64,000 nucleotides of DNA from Thalassospira lucentensis (GTDB taxonomy: Bacteria > Pseudomonadota > Alphaproteobacteria > Rhodospirillales > Thalassospiraceae). Position 1 is the stretch's first letter. The number at the start of each line of letters is the position of its first letter. Under the pieces are notes generated by a model. The model was not told the DNA's origin. It made no database searches and saw only the letters and a list, made by a program, of their open reading frames with translations. The position numbers and the translations under genes were made by a program. The stretch is taken from positions 310,001 to 374,000 of the forward strand of contig NZ_JAATOV010000003.1 of NCBI RefSeq assembly GCF_011806425.1, written 5' to 3'. Positions 1-9,299 of the stretch are shown here, piece by piece.

Positions 1-1141
1 GAATGGCAAGTGATCGCGTGTCACCGATATTGGCAACGTGATAGAACAGTTCCAACGCGTTGATGAATTTCTCGCCGGCTTGTTTGCCGCCTGAAAGTTC
101 AAAGCCCATCAGCGAGCCGTAACCACCTTTAAGATAGGTGTCGGCACGTTTGCGGGTTTCGCCCTCTTGCTGACTTGGGTGGTTGACCTTGGTCACCTTT
201 GAGTGATTGGCGAGGAATTCGGCGACTTTATTGGCGTTTTCGCAATGACGTTCCATGCGCAGTGGCAAGGTTTCCATGCCCTGAATGGTTTGGAACGAAT
301 TAAACGGCGATGCCGGTGCGCCAAGATCGCGGAGCACCGTGCAACGCAGTTTGATCGCATAGGCAACCGGGCCAATTGGCTTGACGGCTTCGGTCCACAC
401 AGCACCGTGGTAGCTTGGATCCGGTTCGTTCAAAAGCGGGAAGCGTGCGCTGTGCTTTTCCCAATCAAATTTGCCAGAATCGACAACAATCCCGCCGACA
501 GACGTGCCGTGACCCGCGATGAACTTGGTCGTCGAATACATAACAATGCTGGCACCGTGATCAATCGGTTTGCAAATGACCGGGGCGGCGGTGTTATCGA
601 CAATCAGCGGAATACCAAGTTCATCACCGATATTGGCAACTTCGCGGATCGGGAAGACATGCAATTTCGGATTAGGCAGGGTTTCGGCATAATAGGCGCG
701 GGTTTTGTCATCGGTCAGACGACGGAAGTTTTCCGGGTCGGACGGATCGGCAAAGCGGACCTCGATCCCCATTTGTTTGAAGGTGTTGGCAAACAGGTTC
801 CAGGTCCCGCCATAAAGGTCGGTGGAGCTGACAATATTGTCGCCTGCTTGGGCAATGTTCAAAATGGAGAAGGTCGACGCAGCCTGACCAGACGCCAGTG
901 CGACAGCCGCAACACCACCATCAAGGGCGGCAACGCGTTGTTCCAGCACATCATTGGTCGGGTTCATCAGGCGGGTATAGATATTGCCCAGTTCCTTCAG
1001 CGCAAAAAGGTCGGCGGCGTGCTGGGTGTCACGGAACTGATAGCTGGTGGTTTGATAAAGCGGAACGGCTACGGAACCGGTTGTTGGTTCGGCGCGATAC
1101 CCGGCGTGTAGAACAATGGTTTCCGGCTTCGTGGAGGTCAT
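1..1141 (-). CDS. metY: O-acetylhomoserine sulfhydrylase, 3' end outside window
   Basis: PLP-dependent enzyme of the Cys/Met metabolism family, expected to make homocysteine from O-acetylhomoserine and sulfide in the cytoplasm. About 380 residues are visible of an expected 425-430, and the C-terminus lies beyond base 1. The protein begins MTSTKPETIVLHAGYR, followed by the family's YTRLMNPTNDVLEQR segment. The PLP-lysine motif STTKFIAGHG is encoded near 515-550. The start is the ATG at 1139-1141, with AGGGG about ten bases upstream. This ATG shares one base with the stop of a short upstream ORF. The gene diverges from the valine-degradation operon. Cystathionine gamma-synthase is a less likely alternative because the residues around the PLP site are typical of MetY. 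Confidence 0.9.
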   Translation of the reverse strand, partial: MTSTKPETIVLHAGYRAEPTTGSVAVPLYQTTSYQFRDTQHAADLFALKELGNIYTRLMNPTNDVLEQRVAALDGGVAAVALASGQAASTFSILNIAQAGDNIVSSTDLYGGTWNLFANTFKQMGIEVRFADPSDPENFRRLTDDKTRAYYAETLPNPKLHVFPIREVANIGDELGIPLIVDNTAAPVICKPIDHGASIVMYSTTKFIAGHGTSVGGIVVDSGKFDWEKHSARFPLLNEPDPSYHGAVWTEAVKPIGPVAYAIKLRCTVLRDLGAPASPFNSFQTIQGMETLPLRMERHCENANKVAEFLANHSKVTKVNHPSQQEGETRKRADTYLKGGYGSLMGFELSGGKQAGEKFINALELFYHVANIGDTRSLAI

Positions 1142-1251
1142 TATCGTATTTCCCCTGATTTATGGTTTTTACTCAGGGCAAAAGGTACGCGCACCAGCGG
1201 GCCGCCATCAAGCAACATTTGCTGAATTTGGTAAATGTTTTGCACATCCAT
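1141..1251 (-). CDS. Possible 36-residue upstream ORF coupled to metY
   Basis: An open frame from an ATG at 1249-1251 encodes 36 residues beginning MDVQNIYQIQQMLL and ending in TAA. The last base of that stop is the first base of the metY start (TAATG on the coding strand), an arrangement typical of translational coupling. I see no good Shine-Dalgarno sequence before its ATG, and I recognise no family. It may be a small protein, a leader peptide or chance. Confidence 0.3.
   Translation of the reverse strand: MDVQNIYQIQQMLLDGGPLVRVPFALSKNHKSGEIR
1153..1178 (-). promoter_or_regulatory. Hairpin that would mask the metY ribosome-binding site
   Basis: Inverted repeat CCCTGA / TCAGGG with a 14-base loop. 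On the metY transcript its 3' arm overlaps the AGGGG ribosome-binding site. Closing the hairpin would hide the site; translation of the upstream ORF would open it. No SAM riboswitch consensus was recognised here. Confidence 0.35.
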
Positions 1252-1275
1252 ATGGGGTCGGGATGGATTAACATA

Positions 1276-1297
1276 ATTCGGTACTGTTATACCGAAT
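1276..1297. promoter_or_regulatory. Palindromic operator-like site, valine-degradation operon
   Basis: Perfect inverted repeat ATTCGGTA - 6 bases - TACCGAAT. It ends three bases before a TTGACA hexamer at 1301-1306 that could be a -35 element of the plus-strand operon. The position suits a repressor or activator site in the metY/valine divergent region. The cognate regulator is not in the window. Confidence 0.45.
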
Positions 1298-1367
1298 GAA
1301 TTGACAAGGAGGCGTTTTCACGTTTACGTAAAGGGAAAATAGAAGAATATTCGGAGGCGGCGATCCA

Positions 1368-2507
1368 ATGGAATTCAACCTGTCTGAAGATCAGCAGGCA
1401 TTTGCCCAAGCTGCACGTGATTTTGCCCAAAACGAAATGGCGCCAAATGCGGGCGAGTGGGATGCCCGGCATATCTTCCCGGAAGAAACATTACGCAAGG
1501 CAGCCGAGCTTGGCTTTGCAGCGATTTATACACGTGATGAATATGGCGGATCAGGTTTGGGGCGGCTTGATGCGGCGGTGATTTTCGAAGAATTGGCCGC
1601 TGCATGTCCTTCAACCGCGGCGTATATTTCCATTCATAATATGGCCTGCTGGATGATTGATAGCTTTGGCTCAGATGCGCAACGCGCGCAGTTCCTGCCT
1701 AAGCTTGTCACGATGGAGCATTTTGCCAGTTACTGCCTGACCGAGCCCGGTGCCGGATCGGACGCAGGGGCGCTTCGCACCCGTGCGGAGCGTGAAGGTG
1801 ATCATTACGTTTTAAATGGCGAAAAGGCGTTTATTTCCGGCGGATCGCGCAGCGATGTTTATGTTGTGATGGCGCGCACGGGTGATGATGGGCCGGGCGG
1901 TATATCGACCTTTATCGTTCCCAAGGACACGGACGGTCTATCGTTTGGCAAGCTAGAAGAAAAGATGGGTTGGAACAGCCAGCCGACGACAGCTGTGATC
2001 TTTAGCAATTGCAAGGTCCCGGCTGAAAATCGCCTGGGCGCAGAAGGCGACGGGTTTAAGTTTGCCATGAAGGGGCTTGACGGGGGGCGGCTTAATATTG
2101 CGGCCTGTTCGATCGGCGGCGCGCGCGCCGCGATGGAGCATGCGCGCGAACATATGAAGATCAGAAAGCAATTTGGCCGCAGCCTTGATCAGTTTCAGGC
2201 CCTGCAGTTCAAATTTGCCGATATGGTTACCGAACTCGAAGCCGCCCGATTGATGTTACATAAAGCAGCGTGGAAGCTTGACCTAAAAGCCGATGACGCC
2301 ACACAGTTTTGTGCGATGGCCAAACGGTTTGGGACCGATATTGGCTTCCAAGTTTGTAACGAGGCCCTGCAGCTTCATGGGGGATATGGTTACATCCGAG
2401 AATACCCGATTGAACGCTTGCTGCGTGATTTGCGGGTCCACCAGATTTTGGAAGGCACGAACGAAATCATGCGCCTGATTATTTCACGTGCCGCCCTGAA
2501 GGATTAA
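1368..2507 (+). CDS. Acyl-CoA dehydrogenase, probably isobutyryl-CoA dehydrogenase
   Basis: FAD enzyme of 379 residues, the usual acyl-CoA dehydrogenase length. The flavin/substrate motif YCLTEPGAGSDAG is at residues 122-134, and the C-terminal LEGTNEIMR carries the likely catalytic base Glu362. The early segment SIHNMACWMIDSFG is like the ACAD8 (isobutyryl-CoA) branch. It would convert isobutyryl-CoA to methacrylyl-CoA in valine catabolism. A strong GGAGG lies about ten bases before the ATG. The next two genes carry out later steps of valine breakdown, which supports this substrate over short-chain or 2-methylbutyryl-CoA, although overlap in specificity is likely. Confidence 0.88.
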   Translation: MEFNLSEDQQAFAQAARDFAQNEMAPNAGEWDARHIFPEETLRKAAELGFAAIYTRDEYGGSGLGRLDAAVIFEELAAACPSTAAYISIHNMACWMIDSFGSDAQRAQFLPKLVTMEHFASYCLTEPGAGSDAGALRTRAEREGDHYVLNGEKAFISGGSRSDVYVVMARTGDDGPGGISTFIVPKDTDGLSFGKLEEKMGWNSQPTTAVIFSNCKVPAENRLGAEGDGFKFAMKGLDGGRLNIAACSIGGARAAMEHAREHMKIRKQFGRSLDQFQALQFKFADMVTELEAARLMLHKAAWKLDLKADDATQFCAMAKRFGTDIGFQVCNEALQLHGGYGYIREYPIERLLRDLRVHQILEGTNEIMRLIISRAALKD

Positions 2508-2510
2508 GTG

Positions 2511-3611
2511 ATGACGAGTGACGCCACCAACACCAACGACCGAAACCAAACCACGGAAGCACCCGTTCTGTTTAAGCAGGATGGACCCGTTGGTCATATC
2601 CTCTTGAACCGTCCGCGCGCACTTAATGCGCTTGATCTTGAGATGGTCGATTTGATGGCCGCAAAGCTTAAATCATGGGAAAGCGATTCTTCGATCAAGG
2701 TGGTTATCGTTGAAGGTGCGGGCGAGAAAGCATTTTGTGCCGGGGGTGATATTCGCGGTCTATATGATGCGCGCGCCGTTGATGACGAGGAAATGCTCGA
2801 TGCGTTTTACCGCCGCGAGTATCAGCTGAACCATTATATTGCCCAATATCCAAAACCGTACGTCGCATTGATGGATGGCATTACGATGGGGGGCGGTGTT
2901 GGCGTTTCCATCCATGGGCGGTTCCGGGTTGCGACCGAGTGCACAATGTTTGCGATGCCCGAAACCGGGATCGGATTTTTCCCCGATGTTGGCGGCGGTT
3001 ATTTCCTGCCGCGGTGTCCCGGTCAAATCGGAATGTATCTTGGCCTGACTGGTGCGCGGCTTAAGGCCGCCGATTGCATGTATGCCGGGCTTGCGACGCA
3101 TGCGACGACATCAGATCAGGTGGCGGCGATTAAGTCGGCGTTGACCAAGGCCGACTACACCAATGACACGTTTGATACGGTATCTGACATCCTGTCAGGA
3201 TTTAATAAAGACATGGGGGAGGCGGCACTGGCATCAGACCGCGATCACATTGATCGTCTGTTTTCGGGGGGCAGCGTTGCAGCGATCCTTGAAGGCCTTG
3301 GGCAGGATGACAGTGCGTTTGCGCAAAACTGCCTTAAAATGCTGGGTACGAAATCCCCCACGGCCCTGTGTGTTAGTTTTGAGCAAATTCGTCTGGGACA
3401 GGATATGACGTTGGCGGATGTGCTTAAGATGGAATTTCGGTTGTCGCAGCGCATGGTGTGCAAGCCTGATTTGTTCGAAGGCGTGCGTGCCGTGATCATT
3501 GATAAGGACCATGCCCCCAAATGGCAGTTTGGCGATGTCGGGCAGGTCGACCCGCGCGAAGTGGCTGAGTATTTCGAGCTGCTGCCGACAGAGCGGGAAC
3601 TCAACCTTTAA
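2511..3611 (+). CDS. 3-hydroxyisobutyryl-CoA hydrolase
   Basis: Crotonase-fold thioesterase of about 366 residues that releases 3-hydroxyisobutyrate from its CoA ester in valine degradation. Visible signatures are the oxyanion-hole segment CAGGDIRGLYDA near residues 76-87, and MPETGIGFFPDVGGGY, which contains the Glu and Asp (about 151 and 159) used by this hydrolase family. The length and C-terminal extension separate it from ordinary enoyl-CoA hydratases. The ATG at 2511 has GAAGGA at good spacing; a GTG at 2508 is an alternative. It follows the dehydrogenase by three bases, so the two are surely cotranscribed. A hydratase for methacrylyl-CoA is not seen nearby. Confidence 0.92.
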   Translation: MTSDATNTNDRNQTTEAPVLFKQDGPVGHILLNRPRALNALDLEMVDLMAAKLKSWESDSSIKVVIVEGAGEKAFCAGGDIRGLYDARAVDDEEMLDAFYRREYQLNHYIAQYPKPYVALMDGITMGGGVGVSIHGRFRVATECTMFAMPETGIGFFPDVGGGYFLPRCPGQIGMYLGLTGARLKAADCMYAGLATHATTSDQVAAIKSALTKADYTNDTFDTVSDILSGFNKDMGEAALASDRDHIDRLFSGGSVAAILEGLGQDDSAFAQNCLKMLGTKSPTALCVSFEQIRLGQDMTLADVLKMEFRLSQRMVCKPDLFEGVRAVIIDKDHAPKWQFGDVGQVDPREVAEYFELLPTERELNL

Positions 3612-3680
3612 CACACAGCGATTTATAACGAACTTTATCAAAACAAAGTCCCGAAAACGGGATATCAGAGGAGGATTGAA

Positions 3681-4571
3681 ATGGCGAATATCGGTTTTAT
3701 CGGTCTGGGTAATATGGGCGGCCCGATGGCAGAAAACCTGCTTAAGGCCGGGCATGCCGTAAAGGTTTTTGATCTTTCGGCCGATGCGGTTGCCGCCGCG
3801 GTTAAGGCCGGTGCGACCAAGGCGGAAAACGTCGCCGATGCCGCACGCGATGTCAGTTTTGTTGTCACCGTTCTTCCGGCGGGTAAACATGTGTTGTCGG
3901 TATATGATGGGCCCGATGGTGTTGTGGCCAACGCCGCCGCTGGAACGATCCTGATAGACAGTTCGACCATCGAGGTCGACGCCGCGCGTAAGGCGGCGGA
4001 CCTTGCGAAAGCCAAGGGGCTTGGTGTTGTCGATGCCCCCATTTCTGGCGGCACGGCGGGTGCGGCGGCTGGTACGCTGACATTCATGGTTGGCGGTAAT
4101 GAATCTGATTTCGCCAGTGTCGAGCCGATCCTTGATGCAATGGGAAGCAATATCATTCATGCAGGTGACAACGGGGCCGGGCAGGCGGCTAAGATCTGTA
4201 ACAATATGGTTCTTGGTGTGAATATGATTGCCGTGTCAGAGGCCTTTATGCTGGCCAAGCGTCTTGGACTGGATGCGCAAAAGCTGTTTGATATTTCATC
4301 AAAGGCATCAGGGCAGTGTTGGGCCTTGACCAGTTATTGCCCGGTTCCGGGGCCCGTGCCAACATCGCCGGCAAACCGCGATTATCAGGCGGGGTTTGCG
4401 GTTGATATGATGCTCAAGGACTTGAAATTGGCCCAGCAGGCATCAGCAACATCCGGGGCGACGACCCCGATGGGGGCCTTGGCGGAAAGTCTTTATGCGC
4501 TTTATTCCAATGGTGGTAATGGCGGTATGGACTTCTCGGCCATTGTGAAGATGCTTGACGGCGAAAAGTAA
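3681..4571 (+). CDS. mmsB: 3-hydroxyisobutyrate dehydrogenase
   Basis: NAD-dependent beta-hydroxyacid dehydrogenase of 296 residues that oxidises 3-hydroxyisobutyrate to methylmalonate semialdehyde. The Rossmann motif GLGNMG is at residues 8-13, the family signature DAPISGGTAGA at 118-128, and the catalytic lysine is Lys171 in GQAAKICNN. An AGAGGAGG ribosome-binding site precedes the ATG. It is the third gene of the valine operon and is followed by a strong terminator. The next enzyme, methylmalonate semialdehyde dehydrogenase, is not in the window. Confidence 0.95.
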   Translation: MANIGFIGLGNMGGPMAENLLKAGHAVKVFDLSADAVAAAVKAGATKAENVADAARDVSFVVTVLPAGKHVLSVYDGPDGVVANAAAGTILIDSSTIEVDAARKAADLAKAKGLGVVDAPISGGTAGAAAGTLTFMVGGNESDFASVEPILDAMGSNIIHAGDNGAGQAAKICNNMVLGVNMIAVSEAFMLAKRLGLDAQKLFDISSKASGQCWALTSYCPVPGPVPTSPANRDYQAGFAVDMMLKDLKLAQQASATSGATTPMGALAESLYALYSNGGNGGMDFSAIVKMLDGEK

Positions 4572-4593
4572 AATTTGAACAGCATTTATCAAA

Positions 4594-4620
4594 CGGGTCC
4601 GGTTCGCCGGGCCCGTTTTT
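4594..4620 (+). terminator. Intrinsic terminator of the valine operon
   Basis: GC-rich stem CGGGTCCGG - TTCG - CCGGGCCCG followed directly by a run of five T. It lies 22 bases after the mmsB stop. Confidence 0.9.
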
Positions 4621-4721
4621 GTATGACTGGATACGGATATTCTATCCTTTGATATTGCGTTGCCGGAAAATGGGCGCAAAATAGAGACGTATTTTTCCCC
4701 AATCAAGGTTTTGCGTTCGTC

Positions 4722-4913
4722 ATGAGTACCCGTTCAAACACCCCGCGTGAGGTTTATTTCGAGCTACGACAGGTCGGAAGCTATTTGCGGTGTACAGCGA
4801 TTGACGGAAAAACTGGAACTGAGGTGACGGTGGCCGGTCCGGTTAGCCGGAATCCGGAACAACTCAAACGCGTGGCAGCGCAAAAACTTGAATACGTTCT
4901 AAACAAGGGATAA
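4722..4913 (+). CDS. Small conserved alphaproteobacterial protein (DUF6898-like)
   Basis: A 63-residue protein beginning MSTRSNTPREVYFELRQ and ending QKLEYVLNKG. The pattern 'EVYFE...G.YLR.TAID..TGTEV...GP....LKR.A..KL.YVL' matches, from memory, a short alphaproteobacterial family named DUF6898. No membrane segment, metal motif or signal peptide is visible, and the function is unknown. It stands alone between the mmsB terminator and the liv leader, with no strong ribosome-binding site. The amino acid pattern supports a real gene. Confidence 0.65.
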   Translation: MSTRSNTPREVYFELRQVGSYLRCTAIDGKTGTEVTVAGPVSRNPEQLKRVAAQKLEYVLNKG

Positions 4914-5169
4914 AATATACAATATCGAGCGGTGGTTGAGTTGGTGGTCAGTGTTTTATTCCAATTATAAAACCGGATTTGGTGGTTTCTGCTAAATTTT
5001 GAAAGCCACTTGCAGCCTTTGACCACATGTGTCTAAGGTTCTCGCTCTAATCGCGTTTCTGGACGGAAGAGCCACAAAAAGAATGGCCGTCTCCAGGAGC
5101 TAAACGGGGGCTACCCGATAACAAGAAGACGGAGGCTTCGCGGGTTTGCTAGGGGGCAATGGGGAGACT
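4914..5169 (+). other. Non-coding leader upstream of the liv operon
   Basis: No gene was found on either strand. The stretch 5087-5132 can fold: CCGTCT at 5087-5092 pairs with AGACGG at 5127-5132 and encloses a smaller CGGG/CCCG stem. It probably contains the livH promoter, but no convincing -35/-10 pair could be assigned. Confidence 0.4.
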
Positions 5170-5295
5170 ATGTCTCATCCAATCAATAGACATATCTATG
5201 ACTTGATGCCTTCGGTGGATCAGGCGACGACCTTGTTTGTCTGTGCCAAATCTAAGGTTGTGCAATGGATTGGGCTTATTTCTTACAACAATTAA
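5170..5295 (+). CDS. Possible 41-residue leader ORF overlapping livH start
   Basis: ATG at 5170 preceded by GGGGAG, a better ribosome-binding site than that of livH. The peptide begins MSHPINRHIYDLMPS and ends at TAA 5293-5295, overlapping the first 31 bases of livH in another frame. About a quarter of its residues (11 of 41) are Leu, Ile or Val, though they are not in a run. It could couple or attenuate livH translation, or be chance. Confidence 0.35.
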   Translation: MSHPINRHIYDLMPSVDQATTLFVCAKSKVVQWIGLISYNN

Positions 5296-6188
5296 TCAAC
5301 GGTCTCACGCTGGGCGCTATCTATGGTTTAATCGCGATCGGTTACACCATGGTGTATGGCATTATCGGTATGATCAACTTCGCGCACGGCGAGATCTATA
5401 TGATCGGTGCGTTTCACTCTCTGATTACCTTCCTGATTTGTCAGGCGGCAGGGATTAGTGGCATTTTGCCGCTTACACTTCTTTTGATGCTGTTCGTTTC
5501 AATGATTCTGACCTCGATCTATGGGTGGGGCGTTGAACGGGTTGCCTATCGGCCGCTGCGTGGATCATTCCGTCTTGCAGCGCTGATTTCGGCGATTGGC
5601 ATGTCGATCTTTTTGCAGAACTTCGTTCAGATTTCGCAAGGTGCACGCGTAAAGCCGATGCAGCCGCTTATTGAAGGCGGTATTACCTTGATGCGAAGCC
5701 CGAACTTTGACGTTCAGCTTAGCTATATGCAGATCATCATTATCCTTCTGACCTTTGTCTTGATGGTAGTGTTTTCGACCCTGATTGCAAAAACGTCCTT
5801 GGGGCGTGCGCAGCGCGCGTGTGAGCAGGATCGGACCATGGCAGGTCTTTTGGGGGTCAATGTTGACCGTACCATTTCGACCACCTTTGTGATGGGGGCT
5901 GCTTTGGCATCTGTCGCGGGGATGATGGTGACGCTTTATTACGGCGTGATTGACTTCTATATCGGCTTCCTTGCCGGTGTGAAGGCCTTTACCGCAGCTG
6001 TTCTGGGCGGCATTGGGTCGCTTCCAGGTGCGATGCTTGGTGGCCTTTTGATTGGTCTGATCGAAGCATTCTGGTCGGGGTATCTGACGATTGAATATAA
6101 GGACGTTGCGACGTTCGGTATTCTTGTTCTGGTTCTGATCTTCCGCCCGTGGGGGCTGCTTGGTAAGCCGGAGGTGGAGAAAGTCTGA
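5265..6188 (+). CDS. livH: Branched-chain amino acid ABC transporter permease LivH
   Basis: Inner-membrane permease of 307 residues with about eight hydrophobic segments. It begins [32 protein letters not shown]-like, the typical N-terminus of LivH. It forms the transmembrane channel with LivM. The conserved cytoplasmic segment around [19 protein letters not shown] should contact the ATPases. A modest AAGG lies eight bases before the ATG. Its stop overlaps the livM start by one base. Substrate specificity within the leucine/isoleucine/valine and related amide class cannot be read from sequence. Confidence 0.93.
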   Translation: MDWAYFLQQLINGLTLGAIYGLIAIGYTMVYGIIGMINFAHGEIYMIGAFHSLITFLICQAAGISGILPLTLLLMLFVSMILTSIYGWGVERVAYRPLRGSFRLAALISAIGMSIFLQNFVQISQGARVKPMQPLIEGGITLMRSPNFDVQLSYMQIIIILLTFVLMVVFSTLIAKTSLGRAQRACEQDRTMAGLLGVNVDRTISTTFVMGAALASVAGMMVTLYYGVIDFYIGFLAGVKAFTAAVLGGIGSLPGAMLGGLLIGLIEAFWSGYLTIEYKDVATFGILVLVLIFRPWGLLGKPEVEKV

Positions 6189-7708
6189 TGTCTTCTGCAT
6201 TTGCTTCATCTCGAACGAGCGGCTCTGAAATCGTCAAGGAACTTGCGTTCTTTGCCGTGATCGCGCTCTTGATGTCGGTCATGATCCTTGGGGTCGAAAC
6301 CGTTGACCGACCGACCGGACTTGAACTTGCGGTGCGTTGGGACCTTGTCCTGATTGCCATTGGATCAACGGTTATTGGTCGTCTTGCCCTGATTGTCCGC
6401 CGCGAAGGTATTTCGCGACTGGCTCAGGCGATTTTGATTACGCTGGCTGCGGTTTGCGTTTTTGAGATGTTTGTCCGCTTCCGTGAAATGGACGACCGCT
6501 GGGCGCCGCCTGTGGTGCTTGATATGGCGTTTGGTAGCGTCTCAAGCATGATCGTCACACTTTGCTTCCTCGCAATTGTGTTTGCGATTGCGTATTTTTC
6601 GATGAAAGAAAAAAGCGCCGCGGAAGTTGATGAAAGCACGAAGCTTTCGTCGAAAATTCAGGTCGCTTATCGTTCCAACACCAAGAAAATCGGTTTGATC
6701 GGGATTATCTTCTTTATCATTTTCCCGTTCCTGTTTGGCGAAAACCGTTCCGCGATCGACCTTGCGACCCTTGTGATGATTTACATCATGTTGGGCTGGG
6801 GGCTTAACATCGTGGTCGGTCTGGCTGGTTTGCTTGATCTGGGGTATGTGGCGTTTTATGCGGTGGGGGCTTATTCTTATGCGCTGCTGTCACAGAACTT
6901 CGATCTCAGCTTCTGGCTGTGTTTGCCACTTGCCGGTATCTTTGCCGCAAGTTTCGGGATTGTTCTTGGCTTCCCGGTTCTGCGGTTGCGCGGTGACTAT
7001 CTTGCGATTGTGACCTTGGGCTTTGGTGAAATCATCCGTGTTGTTTTGATCAACTGGTATGATTTGACCGGTGGCCCGGATGGTATTTCGTCCATCGAAC
7101 GCCCAAGCTTCTTTGGACTGGCGGAATTTTCCCGCCGTGTTCCAGAAGGGTCCATTGGGTTTGGCGACTTGATGGGGATTGAATACTCATCAATGCATCG
7201 CCTGATCTTCCTGTATTACCTGATCCTTGCGCTGGCGCTTGTCACCAACTTTGTCACGATGCGGTTGCGCAAATTGCCGATCGGGCGTGCTTGGGAAGCG
7301 CTACGCGAAGACGAAATCGCTTGTCGTTCTCTTGGTATTAATCCGACAAACACCAAGCTGTCTGCTTTTGCAATCGGTGCGATGTTTGGGGGCTTTGCCG
7401 GTGCATTCTTTGCCACCCGTCAGGGCTTTATCAGCCCGGAAAGCTTCACCTTCCTGGAATCTGCTGTGATCTTGGCCATCGTTGTGATGGGCGGTATGGG
7501 CAGTCAGATCGGTGTGGTTCTTGCGGCGGTGGTGATGATCGGTTTCCCGGAAATGTTCCGTGAACTGGCCGAGTATCGCATGCTGATTTTCGGGGCTGGT
7601 ATGGTTGCCATCATGTTGTGGCGTCCGCGCGGACTTCTGTCCTTCCGTGATCCGACCATCCTTTTGAATATGAGCAAGAAAGAAAAAGTTGCCGGAGAAG
7701 CCAAATGA
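6188..7708 (+). CDS. livM: Branched-chain amino acid ABC transporter permease LivM
   Basis: Second permease, 506 residues. The C-terminal 330 or so residues are the conserved permease, including [19 protein letters not shown] and the coupling segment [20 protein letters not shown]. The first 170 residues are an extension with three or four hydrophobic helices, as in enterobacterial LivM proteins that carry a DUF3382-type N-terminus. The ATG overlaps the livH stop and the end overlaps livG by four bases, so the operon is translationally coupled. Confidence 0.92.
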   Translation: MSSAFASSRTSGSEIVKELAFFAVIALLMSVMILGVETVDRPTGLELAVRWDLVLIAIGSTVIGRLALIVRREGISRLAQAILITLAAVCVFEMFVRFREMDDRWAPPVVLDMAFGSVSSMIVTLCFLAIVFAIAYFSMKEKSAAEVDESTKLSSKIQVAYRSNTKKIGLIGIIFFIIFPFLFGENRSAIDLATLVMIYIMLGWGLNIVVGLAGLLDLGYVAFYAVGAYSYALLSQNFDLSFWLCLPLAGIFAASFGIVLGFPVLRLRGDYLAIVTLGFGEIIRVVLINWYDLTGGPDGISSIERPSFFGLAEFSRRVPEGSIGFGDLMGIEYSSMHRLIFLYYLILALALVTNFVTMRLRKLPIGRAWEALREDEIACRSLGINPTNTKLSAFAIGAMFGGFAGAFFATRQGFISPESFTFLESAVILAIVVMGGMGSQIGVVLAAVVMIGFPEMFRELAEYRMLIFGAGMVAIMLWRPRGLLSFRDPTILLNMSKKEKVAGEAK

Positions 7709-8559
7709 CCGACAACGTCCAACTTGAAGTCGAACACTTGACCATGCGCTTTGGCGGGTTGGTCGCCATCGATGATCTTTCTTTCACCGCACGAAAGGGT
7801 GAGATCACCGCCATCATTGGCCCGAACGGGGCAGGGAAGACCACGGTCTTTAACTGTCTTACCGGGTTCTACGTTCCGACTGAGGGTCGTCTAACGCTTT
7901 ATGCCAATGACGGACCGCGACTTTTGGAGCGGAGCGAGGGTTTCCGCATTCCGCGCAACAATGGTGTGGCACGGACATTCCAAAACATCCGCCTGTTTAC
8001 TGGGATGACTGTTTTGGAAAACCTGATCGTTGCCCAGCATAATGCGTTGATGGAGGCATCAGCCTTTTCGCTAGCGGGGCTGTTTAACCTTGGTCGTTAT
8101 GCTAAGGCGGAAAAGCAGGCGCTTGAAACCGCCAAGTTCTGGCTAAACAAGGTTGGCCTGTATGAGCAGGCCGACTGGAATGCTGGCAACTTGCCATATG
8201 GGTCCCAGCGTCGTCTCGAGATTGCGCGTGCGATGTGCGTCAATCCATCCCTTTTGTGTCTGGATGAACCAGCAGCTGGCCTTAACCCACGTGAATCGGC
8301 GGAACTTAATGTTCTGCTTCAAAGCATTCGCGATGATCAAGGGATTGGCCTTCTGTTGATTGAACATGACATGAGCGTTGTCATGAAGATTTCCGACCAT
8401 GTGATCGTGCTTGATTACGGCAAAAAGATCGCTGATGGCGATCCGGAAGCAGTGAAGAACGATCCGGCAGTTATTCGTGCATATCTGGGTGAAGATGATG
8501 ACGATGAGCTGCCGCCGGAAGTCGCAGCAGACCTTCATCTTGATCCGAAAGCGACGTGA
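7705..8559 (+). CDS. livG: Branched-chain amino acid ABC transporter ATPase LivG
   Basis: ATP-binding subunit of 284 residues. The Walker A motif GPNGAGKTT is at residues 39-47, and the nucleotide-binding signature appears as the variant [13 protein letters not shown]. Walker B is [13 protein letters not shown]. The extra loop [19 protein letters not shown] is typical of LivG. The acidic tail [18 protein letters not shown] is longer than in enterobacteria. The start overlaps the livM stop by four bases. Confidence 0.93.
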   Translation: MTDNVQLEVEHLTMRFGGLVAIDDLSFTARKGEITAIIGPNGAGKTTVFNCLTGFYVPTEGRLTLYANDGPRLLERSEGFRIPRNNGVARTFQNIRLFTGMTVLENLIVAQHNALMEASAFSLAGLFNLGRYAKAEKQALETAKFWLNKVGLYEQADWNAGNLPYGSQRRLEIARAMCVNPSLLCLDEPAAGLNPRESAELNVLLQSIRDDQGIGLLLIEHDMSVVMKISDHVIVLDYGKKIADGDPEAVKNDPAVIRAYLGEDDDDELPPEVAADLHLDPKAT

Positions 8560-8573
8560 GGGAGTAAATCGAT

Positions 8574-9290
8574 ATGTCCATGCTAAAAATTGAAGGTGTA
8601 CATACCTTCTATGGCAATATCGAAGCCCTCCGGGGCATTGATATGGAAGTCAATGAAGGTGAAATCGTCACATTGATCGGCGCCAACGGTGCCGGCAAAA
8701 CGACGTTGCTGATGACGTGTTGCGGTTCGCCGCAGGCCACCAAGGGGCGCATTTTGTTTGAGGGCCAAGATATCAGTCGCATGCCAACGCATGAGATTTG
8801 CCATCTTGGTATTCAGCAATCGCCCGAAGGTCGTCGGATTTTTCCGCGCATGTCCGTGCATGAAAACCTGCAGATGGGGGCGAGCACCCAGGATCCGAAA
8901 TATTTCGATGACGATCTTGAAATGGTGTTCGATTTGTTCCCGCGTCTTAAGGAACGTATCAGCCAGCGTGCCGGGACGATGTCGGGCGGTGAACAACAAA
9001 TGTTGGCGATTGGTCGTGCATTGATGGGCCGTCCGCGTTTGTTGCTGCTTGACGAACCTTCCCTTGGCATTGCGCCGCTGGTCGTTAAGCAAATCTTTGA
9101 GACCATCAAAAAGATTAACCGCGAGAAGAAGGTAACGGTCTTCTTGGTCGAGCAGAATGCGTTTCATGCGCTGAAGCTTGCCCATCGTGGGTATGTGATG
9201 GTGAACGGCAACATTACCCTGTCGGGAACAGGTGCCGAACTTCTGGCCAATCCGGAAGTCCGTGCCGCCTATCTCGAGGGTGGCCACTAG
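8574..9290 (+). CDS. livF: Branched-chain amino acid ABC transporter ATPase LivF
   Basis: Second ATP-binding subunit, 238 residues. The Walker A motif GANGAGKTT is at 36-44, the signature is MSGGEQQMLAIGRAL, and Walker B is LLLLDEPSLGIAP. QQSPEGRRIFPRMSVHENL is a LivF hallmark. It lies 14 bases after livG with a GGGAG ribosome-binding site, and pairs with LivG on the cytoplasmic face of LivHM. Confidence 0.93.
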   Translation: MSMLKIEGVHTFYGNIEALRGIDMEVNEGEIVTLIGANGAGKTTLLMTCCGSPQATKGRILFEGQDISRMPTHEICHLGIQQSPEGRRIFPRMSVHENLQMGASTQDPKYFDDDLEMVFDLFPRLKERISQRAGTMSGGEQQMLAIGRALMGRPRLLLLDEPSLGIAPLVVKQIFETIKKINREKKVTVFLVEQNAFHALKLAHRGYVMVNGNITLSGTGAELLANPEVRAAYLEGGH

Positions 9291-9299
9291 GAGACGGAT

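Noticed and set aside
203-1111. Plus-strand 302-residue open frame opposite metY
   Set aside because: It has no recognisable domain and lies entirely antisense to a clear PLP enzyme; its openness follows from codon use of the real gene.
1142-1300. SAM riboswitch upstream of metY
   Set aside because: The region was compared by eye with SAM-II and related consensus patterns and did not fit; only a simple hairpin is supported.
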